This document shows, piece after piece, positions 42,824 through 50,811 of a stretch of 64,000 bases of DNA. How positions within the stretch are numbered: position 1 is the stretch's first letter; each line of letters opens with the position of its first letter. The translations under genes were made by a program, and so were the position numbers. Where the stretch lies: positions 62,001 to 126,000 of the forward strand of contig CAZNPL010000013.1 of assembly GCA_964574815.1 (NCBI GenBank). The letters are read 5' to 3'. The DNA is from CAZNPL01 sp964574815 (GTDB lineage: Bacteria; Planctomycetota; Phycisphaerae; UBA1845). Under the pieces are notes generated by a model. The model was not told where the DNA came from, did not search any database, and saw nothing but the letters and a program-made list of their open reading frames with translations.

Positions 42824-45159
42824 GCCCCGCTCCCTGAACTTCGTCGCCTGCGACGCAGCTTGACCAGTGCGTACACGCCCAGACCGGCCGCTGCGACCAC
42901 CGTGATCTCGCCCAGCGTATCCAGCGCCCGGAAGTCGACCAGAATGACGTTGACGACGTTACGCCCGTATGCCTCGGGTTGGGACATCCTCGTCAGTTCC
43001 TCACTCACGGTGGCCGGCAACTGCACGGTCGCGGTTCTGAGCACCAGCCCGGTCATCACAGCGCCCGCGGCAATCCCGATCGCCGCATCCCACATGCGGG
43101 TGAATCCCGCTCTCAGCTTCGCGAAACCGGGCAGGCGGTAGAAAATCAGCACCAGCAGAATCACGGTCAGCGCTTCCACCATGATCTGTGTGATCGCCAG
43201 GTCAGGAGCGCTGTACACGGAAAAGAGAACCGCGATCAGCAGGCCCGTTATCCCGATCAGAGCGATGGCGGACAGGCGCGATCTCGACAGAATCGCCGCA
43301 ATCGCACCGACCAATGTCAGCACCACCAGCAGCAACTCATGCCAACGCACTTCATCCGAAAGTAGAGCACTCTGCGGAAAAGATCGAATCAAGGGATAAA
43401 CACAGGTCGCGATCAGCACCAGCAGGATCACGCGAACATACTGGTGCAGGCTGCCGGTCTGAGTCAGACCGGTGATCCAACCGGCAAATGCCAGCAGCCC
43501 ACTCAACGTCAACTCATAGGCCCGCGCCGGGCCCCGCCTGCCGAGCTTGGCGACGACCATCACACTGTGTTCGAGCCATTCCCGCAGACCCAGGAACAGA
43601 GCAAAACCCGCCGCCAGAGTGACGGCGCTGATACCCAACGCCGTCAACGCGACGGGACTCAGCCCATGCCAGAGCTTGAGCTCCATCACGATCTCGCGCC
43701 CCCCGATCGCCGTGGCCATCGCCGAACCCAGCGCGGCATCGAATGTGCCCGGAATGAGCCCGACGAACAGGCCCGCAACGGCAAGGATCAGCGGGCCGAT
43801 CAGCATCGAAAAAGGCGCCTCGTGAGCCGCCTGGGCCGCCGAGGGCTTGCGGCCGAAGAACGGCCACACCGCAACAACCAGCGCAAGCGCGATGAGGAAG
43901 ATGTTGGCCAGGCTGGCCACGATAATGAGGATGATCCCCACGTACTGAAGGTCCAGCTTGGCCTTCAATAGAAGCTCCTTGCCGATGAAACCGAACAGCG
44001 GCGGAGCCCCTGCCATGCTCAACGCCGCCAGCATCCCGGAGACGGCAGTGATCGGCATGGCCCGAAACAACCCACTCAGTTGGCGAATGTCGCGCGTGCC
44101 GGTCGCGTGCTCCATGCTGCCGGCGATCATAAACAAGGCCGCCTTGTAGCAGGCGTGAGCGACGAGGTAGACCACCATGGCCTTAATCGCCAGTTCGGTT
44201 CCAACGCCGATCAGCATCGTCAGAGTTCCCAGCACGCTGATCGTCGTGTACGCCAGGATCCGTTTGAGGTCGGTTTGACCGGCGGCCATTGCCGCGGCCG
44301 CCAGCATCGTCACCGCCCCCGTCGCCGTCAGAAGCACGTGCCACAACATGCTCTCGCCGAACGTCGGACTCAACCGCGCAAGCAGATAAACGCCGGCTTT
44401 CACCATCGTCGCCGAGTGAAGATACGCGGAGACCGGCGTCGGCGCGGTCATCGCGTTCGGCAGCCAGAAGTGCAGCGGCACCTGGGCCGACTTCGAGAAC
44501 GCCCCGACGATGATCAGAACCAGCGCCGGTGCAAACAGCGCATGCTGGGTGACGCCGGTGCCCGCCAGCGCCGAGATGCGCGACGCCTCTGCCGGCGCCA
44601 CCCCGCTCTGGTTCGCTGCAACACTCAGCAGAACGAAGCCGGCCAGCAGCGCCAGACCGCCGGCGGCCGTCACGAGCAACGCCTGTCGCGCCGAGTCGCG
44701 CCCCTCCTGCTTCTCATGCTTGAAGCCGATCAGAAGATACGATGCGATGCCCGTCAGCTCCCAGAAGACAAAGAGCACGAACAAGTCATCACTGAAAACG
44801 AGTCCCAGCATGGAACCAAGGAAAAGCAGCAGCAGACCGCAGAGACGCCCCAGTCGCGGGTCACCACGCATGTACCCGTTCGCGTAAAGCAACACCAGAG
44901 CGCCGATGCCGCTGATCAGAAGTGCAAACGTCGCGGACAACCCGTCAAGCCGAAAGGCCAGGGAGATTCCGAAATCGGGAATCCAGGGCAGAGATTCAGT
45001 CACTGCGAAGCCCGGATCCAGTGGCAGCCGAAACGCGACGGCGACCGCCAGACCGATCGGCACCAGTGCCAAAAAGGCTGCCACGTGCCCTCGCATGATG
45101 CGGTGTAACCACGGGCTGGCCACTGCTGCCGCGAACGGAATGACAATCAACCACAGCAC
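42820..45159 (-). CDS. mrpA: Na+/H+ antiporter subunit A (MrpA/MnhA)
   Basis: The largest Mrp subunit, 779 aa, homologous to complex I NuoL. It exchanges cytoplasmic sodium for external protons with the other subunits. Signatures are VFWELTGIASYLLIGFKHE (membrane glutamate), SKSAQVPLHFWLPNAMTAPTPVSAYLHSATMVKAGVYLL (lysine helix) and HACYKAALFMIAGSMEH. After about residue 590 follow the DUF4040 region (LLIAVLFSVYSAPDLAITQIMVEALTV) and an MbhE-like tail ending VLVDFRALDTLGEITV, as in full-length MrpA. First gene of a tightly packed seven-gene operon. The start is ATG 45159. Confidence 0.96.
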   Translation of the reverse strand: MLWLIVIPFAAAVASPWLHRIMRGHVAAFLALVPIGLAVAVAFRLPLDPGFAVTESLPWIPDFGISLAFRLDGLSATFALLISGIGALVLLYANGYMRGDPRLGRLCGLLLLFLGSMLGLVFSDDLFVLFVFWELTGIASYLLIGFKHEKQEGRDSARQALLVTAAGGLALLAGFVLLSVAANQSGVAPAEASRISALAGTGVTQHALFAPALVLIIVGAFSKSAQVPLHFWLPNAMTAPTPVSAYLHSATMVKAGVYLLARLSPTFGESMLWHVLLTATGAVTMLAAAAMAAGQTDLKRILAYTTISVLGTLTMLIGVGTELAIKAMVVYLVAHACYKAALFMIAGSMEHATGTRDIRQLSGLFRAMPITAVSGMLAALSMAGAPPLFGFIGKELLLKAKLDLQYVGIILIIVASLANIFLIALALVVAVWPFFGRKPSAAQAAHEAPFSMLIGPLILAVAGLFVGLIPGTFDAALGSAMATAIGGREIVMELKLWHGLSPVALTALGISAVTLAAGFALFLGLREWLEHSVMVVAKLGRRGPARAYELTLSGLLAFAGWITGLTQTGSLHQYVRVILLVLIATCVYPLIRSFPQSALLSDEVRWHELLLVVLTLVGAIAAILSRSRLSAIALIGITGLLIAVLFSVYSAPDLAITQIMVEALTVILLVLIFYRLPGFAKLRAGFTRMWDAAIGIAAGAVMTGLVLRTATVQLPATVSEELTRMSQPEAYGRNVVNVILVDFRALDTLGEITVVAAAGLGVYALVKLRRRRRSSGSGA

Positions 45160-45616
45160 CGCGTCACCGCTCCATGTGACCCACCTTCGCGATTCAACAC
45201 ACGAACTCCCCGCGCCGCGAGGCGACTGAACACCAACCGCGCCGCTGATCTTTTAACCCGCCGCAAGTCAAGCGACAAGCAAAGGACGCCCAGCGGCCAA
45301 GCAGCCCCGGAAGCACTCCAGCCGGTTGGCTGTCGCGAATGCCCGTTCAGACGCTAAGGCGGAATGTGCGCTACGTGACTCGCTGGGAGGTCCCGCGTCT
45401 CCCCCATGGAAAAAGCCGCCGCCCGTGAGTTCCGGGCACGCGGCTTGGTGGCCCATCTCTCGCGAAACGAGAGGCGGGGTCACGATGGGTCGATCCAATA
45501 CCCAGGGCAGGGAAACCGGCGCCGTGGGGTAACACAGCGTCGCGAACCGAAAGCTGAAGACTGACGGCTGAAGGCTGACGGCTATTCAATCCGTCAACTG
45601 CGACGATATCCGCCGC
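45160..45616 (-). promoter_or_regulatory. Structured leader region upstream of the mrp operon
   Basis: Gene-free 457 bp between the M50 protease (upstream on the minus strand) and mrpA. Going 5' to 3' on the minus strand there is a 14-bp tandem duplication at 45551-45583 (CTGAAGACTGACGG then CTGAAGGCTGACGG on the plus strand), a hairpin with CTCTCG arms at 45457-45473, and then the intrinsic terminator at 45410-45444. About 250 nt of further untranslated sequence leads to mrpA. It may be a leader RNA that controls the antiporter, or simply the end of the protease transcript. No known riboswitch class was recognised. Confidence 0.35.
45410..45444 (-). terminator. Intrinsic terminator or attenuator before mrpA
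   Basis: On the minus strand GCCGC and GCCCG pair with CGGGC and GCGGC around a 7-nt loop, with a small internal bulge, followed directly by five T residues. It is placed about 170 nt after the M50 protease stop and about 250 nt before mrpA. It either ends the protease transcript or attenuates the mrp operon. Confidence 0.7.
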
Positions 45617-46771
45617 TCACTGAGCGTACCCAGCCCGCCGCACATGCCAGGCTTTCGGCGTTCGCTGCGGTCCGCCGTCCACCGTATCGTTCGCAGAACG
45701 CCGCAACACCGACTGAATGGCAACGTACTGATCGAGCGCTTCCAGGGTCACCGCGCCAACCAAACGACCGTACGACACGACGGGGACGATTGACGCGCCC
45801 GCCTCCTGCAGTCGGGCGAGCGCCGCATCCGTTGTCGTCTCCAGGTCGATCTCCTGAATGTCCCGTCGCATCGCCTCGGCGACCTCAGCCGCAGGCCCGT
45901 GCCGGTGCAGGCCGGCGATCAGCTCGCGAGCGCTCAGCGTACCGACCGGTTGACCGCGGTCCACAACGAGTGCCGCCTGACACGGACTGGTTCCGAGCAC
46001 GTCCGCGGCCTGCGCGAGCGAGTCCTCGGGATCGAGCACGGGCACGGCACGCGTCAGGGCCCGTCGCAGCGGCACGCCGCTCAAAGCCGCCTTGATGGTT
46101 GCGTACCGCGCCTCCTGGGCGGCGCCGATCCAAACGAACACGCCGATCAGCAGCAGGAACGGGTTGGTGAAAAGCCCCAGTACCACAAATCCGACCGCGA
46201 TCATCTGCCCCACCCCGGCGGCGATGCGCGTCGCCCGGGCGTACTCGAGACGAAGCGCCAGCAAAGCCCGGACACAACGACCGCCGTCCATCGGAAACGC
46301 CGGGATCATGTTGAACACGATCAGGATCACGTTGACGACCAGCAACCGCTCGACGAAAGGACCTGCTGCAACCCCCAGTTGGCCCATCGGAACAAGTTGG
46401 TTCGTCAACACCAGCCAGGCGTAAAGAGCAATCGCGATCGCGACGTTCACCGCGGGGCCGGCAATCGCTACCCAAAGCTCCTGGAGCGGCTTGTCCGGCA
46501 TGCGCTCCAGCCGCGCAACGCCGCCGATCGGCAACAGCGTGATGTCCCACGTCCCGATGCCGAAGCGGCGCGCCGCCAGCGCGTGCCCCAGTTCGTGCAG
46601 CAGCACGCAACCGAAGATCGCGCTGACGAACGCCAGACCGCCGACCGCCGCTTGCAGCGACTGCCCCGTTGCCCAGTGCGTGAACAGGATGAACGCAATC
46701 AGCAGCGCAAAGGTGGCATGGATGTTCACATCGATGCCCGCGATTCTACCCAGCCGGTATGACCACTTCAT
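45617..46771 (-). CDS. Site-2 protease family (M50) with CBS domains
   Basis: A 384-aa intramembrane zinc metalloprotease. The zinc motif HELGHALAARRFGI is at about residues 59-72, the third ligand region is NMIPAFPMDGGR at about 155-166, and about six transmembrane segments are present. A cytoplasmic CBS pair covers residues about 235-365 (VPVLDPEDSLAQAADVLGTSPCQAALVVDRGQPVGTLSARELI), suggesting nucleotide-sensing control. GGAGGAGAGGG precedes the ATG by 7 nt. Such proteases cleave membrane-bound anti-sigma factors or regulators; the substrate is unknown. It is upstream of mrp and downstream of the carbonic anhydrase gene. Confidence 0.92.
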   Translation of the reverse strand: MKWSYRLGRIAGIDVNIHATFALLIAFILFTHWATGQSLQAAVGGLAFVSAIFGCVLLHELGHALAARRFGIGTWDITLLPIGGVARLERMPDKPLQELWVAIAGPAVNVAIAIALYAWLVLTNQLVPMGQLGVAAGPFVERLLVVNVILIVFNMIPAFPMDGGRCVRALLALRLEYARATRIAAGVGQMIAVGFVVLGLFTNPFLLLIGVFVWIGAAQEARYATIKAALSGVPLRRALTRAVPVLDPEDSLAQAADVLGTSPCQAALVVDRGQPVGTLSARELIAGLHRHGPAAEVAEAMRRDIQEIDLETTTDAALARLQEAGASIVPVVSYGRLVGAVTLEALDQYVAIQSVLRRSANDTVDGGPQRTPKAWHVRRAGYAQ

Positions 46772-46820
46772 GATTCAACCCTCTCCTCCGCAGCGTCTTG
46801 TCTCAGCACCAAGAGGCTGT

Positions 46821-47549
46821 TCACTCCAGAAAATTCACGCGGCCGGTTTGCAGATCGTAGATTCCCCCCACGATTTTCAGCCGGCCCGCCTCGACCAATT
46901 CGCGCAGAACCGCACTGCGATCGACAAGAGCCTGCACGTTCAGGTCGACGTTGGCACGCGTCACGGCCTCGACAAATGCCTTGTTGCCGGCGTTCCGCGG
47001 ACCGTTTACGTCCCGCACGGCGTAAAGTGCCGGCGCCAGGTTGCTCAGCGTGTGCGTGAGATTCCCGATTTTGACCCCGTCGCAGGCGCCCTTGACCGCC
47101 CCGCAACTGGTATGCCCCAGCACCAGAATGACTTTGGCACCGGCGACCCTGGTCGCGAATTCGAAGCTGCCGAGCATGTCCGTATCCACGTAATTGCCGG
47201 CCACGCGGCCGACGAACAGGTCGCCGATCCCCATGTCGAAAACGATCTCGGGCGGCACGCGAGAATCCAGACAACCCATCACGGCCGCCATCGGATACTG
47301 CCCGGCGGCGGTTTGACGCACCTGCGAGCGCAGGTCGCGTTCGAGCATTCGCCCCGATACGAAACGCTCGTTGCCTGCCTTCAAGGCTTCAATCACTTCG
47401 TCGGGCGTAAGCGCCGCCTGCGTAGCCTGCGACTGCGTCGTCGCCCCGACAGAGGCCGGCTGTGCGAGACCCCCGCACGCCGCCGTCGCCAGAACGATCG
47501 CTGCGAATCCCAATCGACGTTGAACCGCCGTCTTGATGTTGTTGATCAT
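46821..47549 (-). CDS. Exported beta-carbonic anhydrase
   Basis: A 242-aa zinc enzyme interconverting CO2 and bicarbonate. Zinc ligands and the Asp/Arg pair are in VMGCLDSRVPPEIVFD, and the remaining ligands in VLGHTSCGAVKGA. An N-terminal signal peptide (FAAIVLATAACGGLAQ), possibly with a lipobox (TAAC), places it in the periplasm, which is unusual for bacterial beta-class enzymes that are mostly cytoplasmic. ATG at 47549 is chosen because GGAG lies six nt upstream; an ATG at 47555 would have GGAG directly abutting. It lies between the M50 protease and the HPF-like gene. Confidence 0.92.
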   Translation of the reverse strand: MINNIKTAVQRRLGFAAIVLATAACGGLAQPASVGATTQSQATQAALTPDEVIEALKAGNERFVSGRMLERDLRSQVRQTAAGQYPMAAVMGCLDSRVPPEIVFDMGIGDLFVGRVAGNYVDTDMLGSFEFATRVAGAKVILVLGHTSCGAVKGACDGVKIGNLTHTLSNLAPALYAVRDVNGPRNAGNKAFVEAVTRANVDLNVQALVDRSAVLRELVEAGRLKIVGGIYDLQTGRVNFLE

Positions 47550-47594
47550 ACGCATCTCCGTGATTTCCCTCGCACAAGCCAGCCGACCCGGGAC

Positions 47595-47945
47595 TTACGC
47601 GGCGGACAAACGAGATCCCGAAAGACGCCTTCGCTTGCGTGGCTCCCGCCTAAACGATAATTCGTCGCGGACGCGCCGGCGGATGCGTTCCGCAGCCCGA
47701 GCGATCGCCGGCTCCAACTCGACGTCGCGAACGTCGACCACCAGGACGCCCCGCCCGGCGAGCCGCACCTCGATGTGGCACCGCTTGTCAAAACCGCCGC
47801 GGGGTCCGTTCAGATCTTCGAGGCGGACCATCACCCTCCGAACGCGATGACCGAACCGCCCCAGCGAATAGAGCAGACGCCGCTCGATGTAATTCCGCCG
47901 CGACGCATCGACTCGCTCGTTCAAGCTTCGAATTTCAATCTGCAT
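47595..47945 (-). CDS. HPF/RaiA-like ribosome-associated factor
   Basis: A 116-aa protein of the ribosome-hibernation (S30AE/sigma-54 modulation) family. The fold is suggested by MQIEIRSLNERVDASRRNYIERRL, then the strand RVMVRLEDLNGPRGGFDKRCHIEVRL, and a helix AIARAAERIRRRVRDEL. Such proteins bind the small subunit and silence ribosomes in stress. The C-terminus is unusually arginine-rich. GGGAG six nt upstream of the ATG at 47945 fixes the start; the frame extends upstream but not as a sensible protein. It is divergent from nhaR. Confidence 0.8.
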   Translation of the reverse strand: MQIEIRSLNERVDASRRNYIERRLLYSLGRFGHRVRRVMVRLEDLNGPRGGFDKRCHIEVRLAGRGVLVVDVRDVELEPAIARAAERIRRRVRDELSFRREPRKRRRLSGSRLSAA

Positions 47946-48441
47946 GACTTGCTCCCTGTTTGCTCCTCGTTCCCGCAACACGTCTCTCCAAGAACAGCGT
48001 CCGTCGAAGCCGGGGACGCCGGAACCGACTCGCGGTTCTTGCCCGACTCCGCGCCCTGGCATCATTCGACCGACAATGGTGCGTCCGGGCGATCCTCCGC
48101 CGTCACGCCGGCGTGCCAGCCGCCGGGCCGGCCGGCCCACGCCCGACACGCCCGCTTCACCTGAAGCATACCCGCGCGGTGCGTATAGAAAAATAGAAAG
48201 CACAGAGGAGAAACATAGGTTTATTGGATCGTTTCCAAAGCAGCCCGGTCGATGCCTCTTGCGCCCGTCCTCCGCCTCCGACTCCAAAGCGCCCGGCGCG
48301 TGCCTGGCTGGAAAAAGCGCGAACGGCTCCCGCCGGGCGGCCGGGGCGCTCGAATCGCTTGTCTTCAGCGGCCAGAGGGAATAAAAGACCAGCGGAATCG
48401 ATGGACGAAAACCATAGTTGAAATCAATGGGCGCCGGCGTC
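47946..48441. other. Divergent intergenic region with AT-rich block
   Basis: Gene-free 496 bp between the HPF-like gene (minus) and the NhaR-like regulator (plus). Positions 48180-48230 are notably AT-rich (ATAGAAAAATAGAAAGCACA) and include GAGGAG at 48201, with only a weak TTG start after it. This block is the likely promoter zone for both directions, and a LysR-type regulator could bind here. No gene was supported. Confidence 0.4.
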
Positions 48442-49341
48442 ATGGACTGGTTGAACTACCACCACCTGCTGTACTTCTGGACCGTGGCTCGCGAGGGAAC
48501 CATCGCCGCCGCGTGCGAGCAGCTGCACGTGGCCCAGCCGACCATCTCGGCCCAATTGCGCAAGCTCGAAACCGCCCTTGGACACAAACTCTTCAAACGC
48601 GCCGGACGCCACCTCGTCCTCACAGAGACCGGCCGCGTCGTGTATCGCTACGCCGATGAGATCTTCTCGATCGGCCGCGACTTGATGGACACGCTCAAGG
48701 GGCGCCCGACCGGGACCCCGATGCGGTTGCAGGTCGGCATCGCTGATGTTGTGCCGAAACTCATGACCCATCGCCTGCTGGCGCCGGCCTTCGACCTGGA
48801 GGACCGGATCCAGTTGATCTGCTACGAAGGGAAGCCCACCGAGTTACTCACACGCCTTGCCATGCATGAATTGGATGTGGTGCTCTCCGATAGCCCCACC
48901 AGTTCCGAGATCGGCGTCCGAGCATTCAATCATCTGCTCGGCGAATGCACCATATCGATCTTCGGGCGCGCCGAACAGGCGGCCAGACTCCGGCGCCGGT
49001 TTCCGCAATCGCTGGAAAACGCCCCGATGCTGTTGCCCACCTCCAACACGATGATGCGGCGGGCCTTCGATCATTGGTTTGATGCCGAAGGGATCCGCCC
49101 AGTCGTAGCCGGCGAATTCGAGGACACCGCACTGCTGAAAGTGTTCGGCCAACATGGGGCAGGCCTCTTTCCAGGCCCGACGCCGATCGCCAAAGAGATA
49201 CAAAAACAGTACGACGTCCGGCTGATCGGCGAGATTCCGGACGTGCGGGAACGATTCTACGCCATCTCGATGGAACGGCGCGTGAAGCATCCGGCTGTCG
49301 TGGCGATCACCGATCTCGCGCGCCGACGACTCTTCGAGTAG
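48442..49341 (+). CDS. nhaR: NhaR-like LysR-family regulator
   Basis: A 299-aa LysR-type regulator. The N-terminus reads WLNYHHLLYFWTVAREGTIAAACEQLHVAQPTISAQLRKLE, with the Asn-Tyr-His-His-Leu and YFW features of the NhaR branch; helix-turn-helix at about residues 17-37. The effector domain follows (residues 90-290). In Escherichia coli NhaR activates the sodium/proton antiporter gene nhaA; here an Mrp antiporter operon lies 3.3 kb away on the other strand. The start is uncertain, as ATG 48427 adds five residues and no ribosome-binding site is clear. Confidence 0.88.
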   Translation: MDWLNYHHLLYFWTVAREGTIAAACEQLHVAQPTISAQLRKLETALGHKLFKRAGRHLVLTETGRVVYRYADEIFSIGRDLMDTLKGRPTGTPMRLQVGIADVVPKLMTHRLLAPAFDLEDRIQLICYEGKPTELLTRLAMHELDVVLSDSPTSSEIGVRAFNHLLGECTISIFGRAEQAARLRRRFPQSLENAPMLLPTSNTMMRRAFDHWFDAEGIRPVVAGEFEDTALLKVFGQHGAGLFPGPTPIAKEIQKQYDVRLIGEIPDVRERFYAISMERRVKHPAVVAITDLARRRLFE

Positions 49342-49478
49342 ACCGCGCGTCACTCGCCTCCCTGTCGCTGCAGCACCCAAGCAGCACCCCGCCGCCGTTG
49401 ACGCGACAAAATGCCCAACACTCCATGAAGCTGGGTGAAACCGTACGCTGCGTATTCGCCGAGTCGACCCCCCGCAAC

Positions 49479-50471
49479 CTACTCCGACTTCTCCAGAAAG
49501 TAGATCATCACGTACCCTTCCGCGGTACGCTTGGGACCCGGTTGATTCGCCATCCTGCGGGCCGTCGCCAGCAGTTGTCGAGAGCGGAAGAACTCATAAA
49601 AAATTGTTGCCGCGTCCACGGTGGGCGGGTGGGCTGGATTGGTCAGTGTGACGCTGTTGACATCGCCAACATCCATCTCCGTGGCCATGTCGTTCAGCCG
49701 CTCACACGACGTGCCGAAAACAAACTCGCGGAATGCCTCCACTTCATCCTCGCTATGGTCCGCACGGACGAAGTAGTCCACGAACGTCGGGTCGGCACCG
49801 GCCTGGAACAACTCGAAAATCTCCTGTGTCCCCAAGAGCGTCCCCCCGGTCACGTTGATCCGCTGCCGCGCCTCCCAGGTCGCCTCGAGTAACGGGAAAA
49901 AATCGCGCACCCGATACGTCAGCCGTCGCTCCCAGATCTGAGCCAAAGCCTCGACGGCCTTTCGGCGCACCGAACGATCCAACTCGTTATCACTGGCGAT
50001 CATCGACAGCAATTCCTCGACCAGCTTCGTATAAAGGCACACGCGCAACCACTTCGACGCCTCCTCACGCAGTTCATCGCAACGAGGATCGGGAACCACC
50101 TGCTCGCAGACGTGACGCAGCAGGCGATAAAAGTTGCTCTCGGCCATCACCAGCGCCCGCCCCAGAAGCGCTCGCGTGGGAAGAAAGAACTCGAAATTCG
50201 CCGGGTTGCTCCGGCTGAGCGTGTCAATGAGCGTGTTCAGTCCGCGCTGCCGCTGACCGAGGGTCTGCTTGTCCATCGGCGACGGATACTGGGCCATCGT
50301 CTCCCCGAGCCATTCCAAAGTGGCCATCCGTTGCCGGATAATCGGCACAAGCGATGAGGCCTCGGGATGATCGGAGGCCAGCACTTCATCGTGAATGGTT
50401 TCGATCGTACGGCGCTCCTCGGGTGTGAAAGGGGTGTTCTCACCATAACATATCAGCGCCTGATTGATCAT
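49479..50471 (-). CDS. Conserved-looking protein, unknown function
   Basis: A 330-aa soluble protein that I do not recognise. It is strongly helical and has no signal peptide. Notable segments are ESNFYRLLRHVCEQVVPDPRC near residue 115, and DRSVRRKAVEALAQIWERRL in the middle. No cofactor or metal motif was seen. The start ATG at 50471 is followed by INQALICYG. It is upstream of no close partner; the DUF2007 gene lies 39 bp away on the same strand, so the two may be co-transcribed. Confidence 0.7.
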   Translation of the reverse strand: MINQALICYGENTPFTPEERRTIETIHDEVLASDHPEASSLVPIIRQRMATLEWLGETMAQYPSPMDKQTLGQRQRGLNTLIDTLSRSNPANFEFFLPTRALLGRALVMAESNFYRLLRHVCEQVVPDPRCDELREEASKWLRVCLYTKLVEELLSMIASDNELDRSVRRKAVEALAQIWERRLTYRVRDFFPLLEATWEARQRINVTGGTLLGTQEIFELFQAGADPTFVDYFVRADHSEDEVEAFREFVFGTSCERLNDMATEMDVGDVNSVTLTNPAHPPTVDAATIFYEFFRSRQLLATARRMANQPGPKRTAEGYVMIYFLEKSE

Positions 50472-50509
50472 TCACGACACCTTCGATTGCGGCGCCTCTG
50501 CGCGACCAT

Positions 50510-50764
50510 TCATGTTTCATCCGCCGAGTATCTCTCGTCGCCGCTCCCCTCTCTCTCCCGAAGGACCTCGCGGGCACGCTCCACATCGCCGCTACGCACC
50601 AGAACCTGCACGCCGCCCGGCGCCTCAGCGCGAAATCCGCTGGTCAACGCGCCCGTGGTCTGTGCCTCAATGCCGCGCGACTCCAGGGCGGCTACCACCA
50701 CCGCCGCCTCCGCCTCGTTGGCGTACGACGCCAGGATCACCGGTTCATCAGAGCCGCTCGCCAT
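50510..50764 (-). CDS. DUF2007 putative signal-transducing protein
   Basis: An 84-aa protein of the DUF2007 (PII-like fold) group, with EPVILASYANEAEAAVVVAALESRGI and GVQVLVRSGDVERAREVLREREG, the expected two beta-alpha-beta halves. Its biochemical role is unknown. ATG 50764 is chosen since GAGGGAG is six nt upstream; an in-frame upstream ACG/GTG extension is less likely. It lies just after the frameshifted protease gene. Confidence 0.85.
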   Translation of the reverse strand: MASGSDEPVILASYANEAEAAVVVAALESRGIEAQTTGALTSGFRAEAPGGVQVLVRSGDVERAREVLREREGSGDERYSADET

Positions 50765-50811
50765 GTTCCGCTCCCTCGTCACCGGCGGTCAACCCCCCGC
50801 CGTCTCAACCC

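Noticed and set aside
45160..45616. Known riboswitch, SRP RNA or RNase P RNA in the mrp leader
   Set aside because: None of the conserved core sequences I know for these RNAs could be found.
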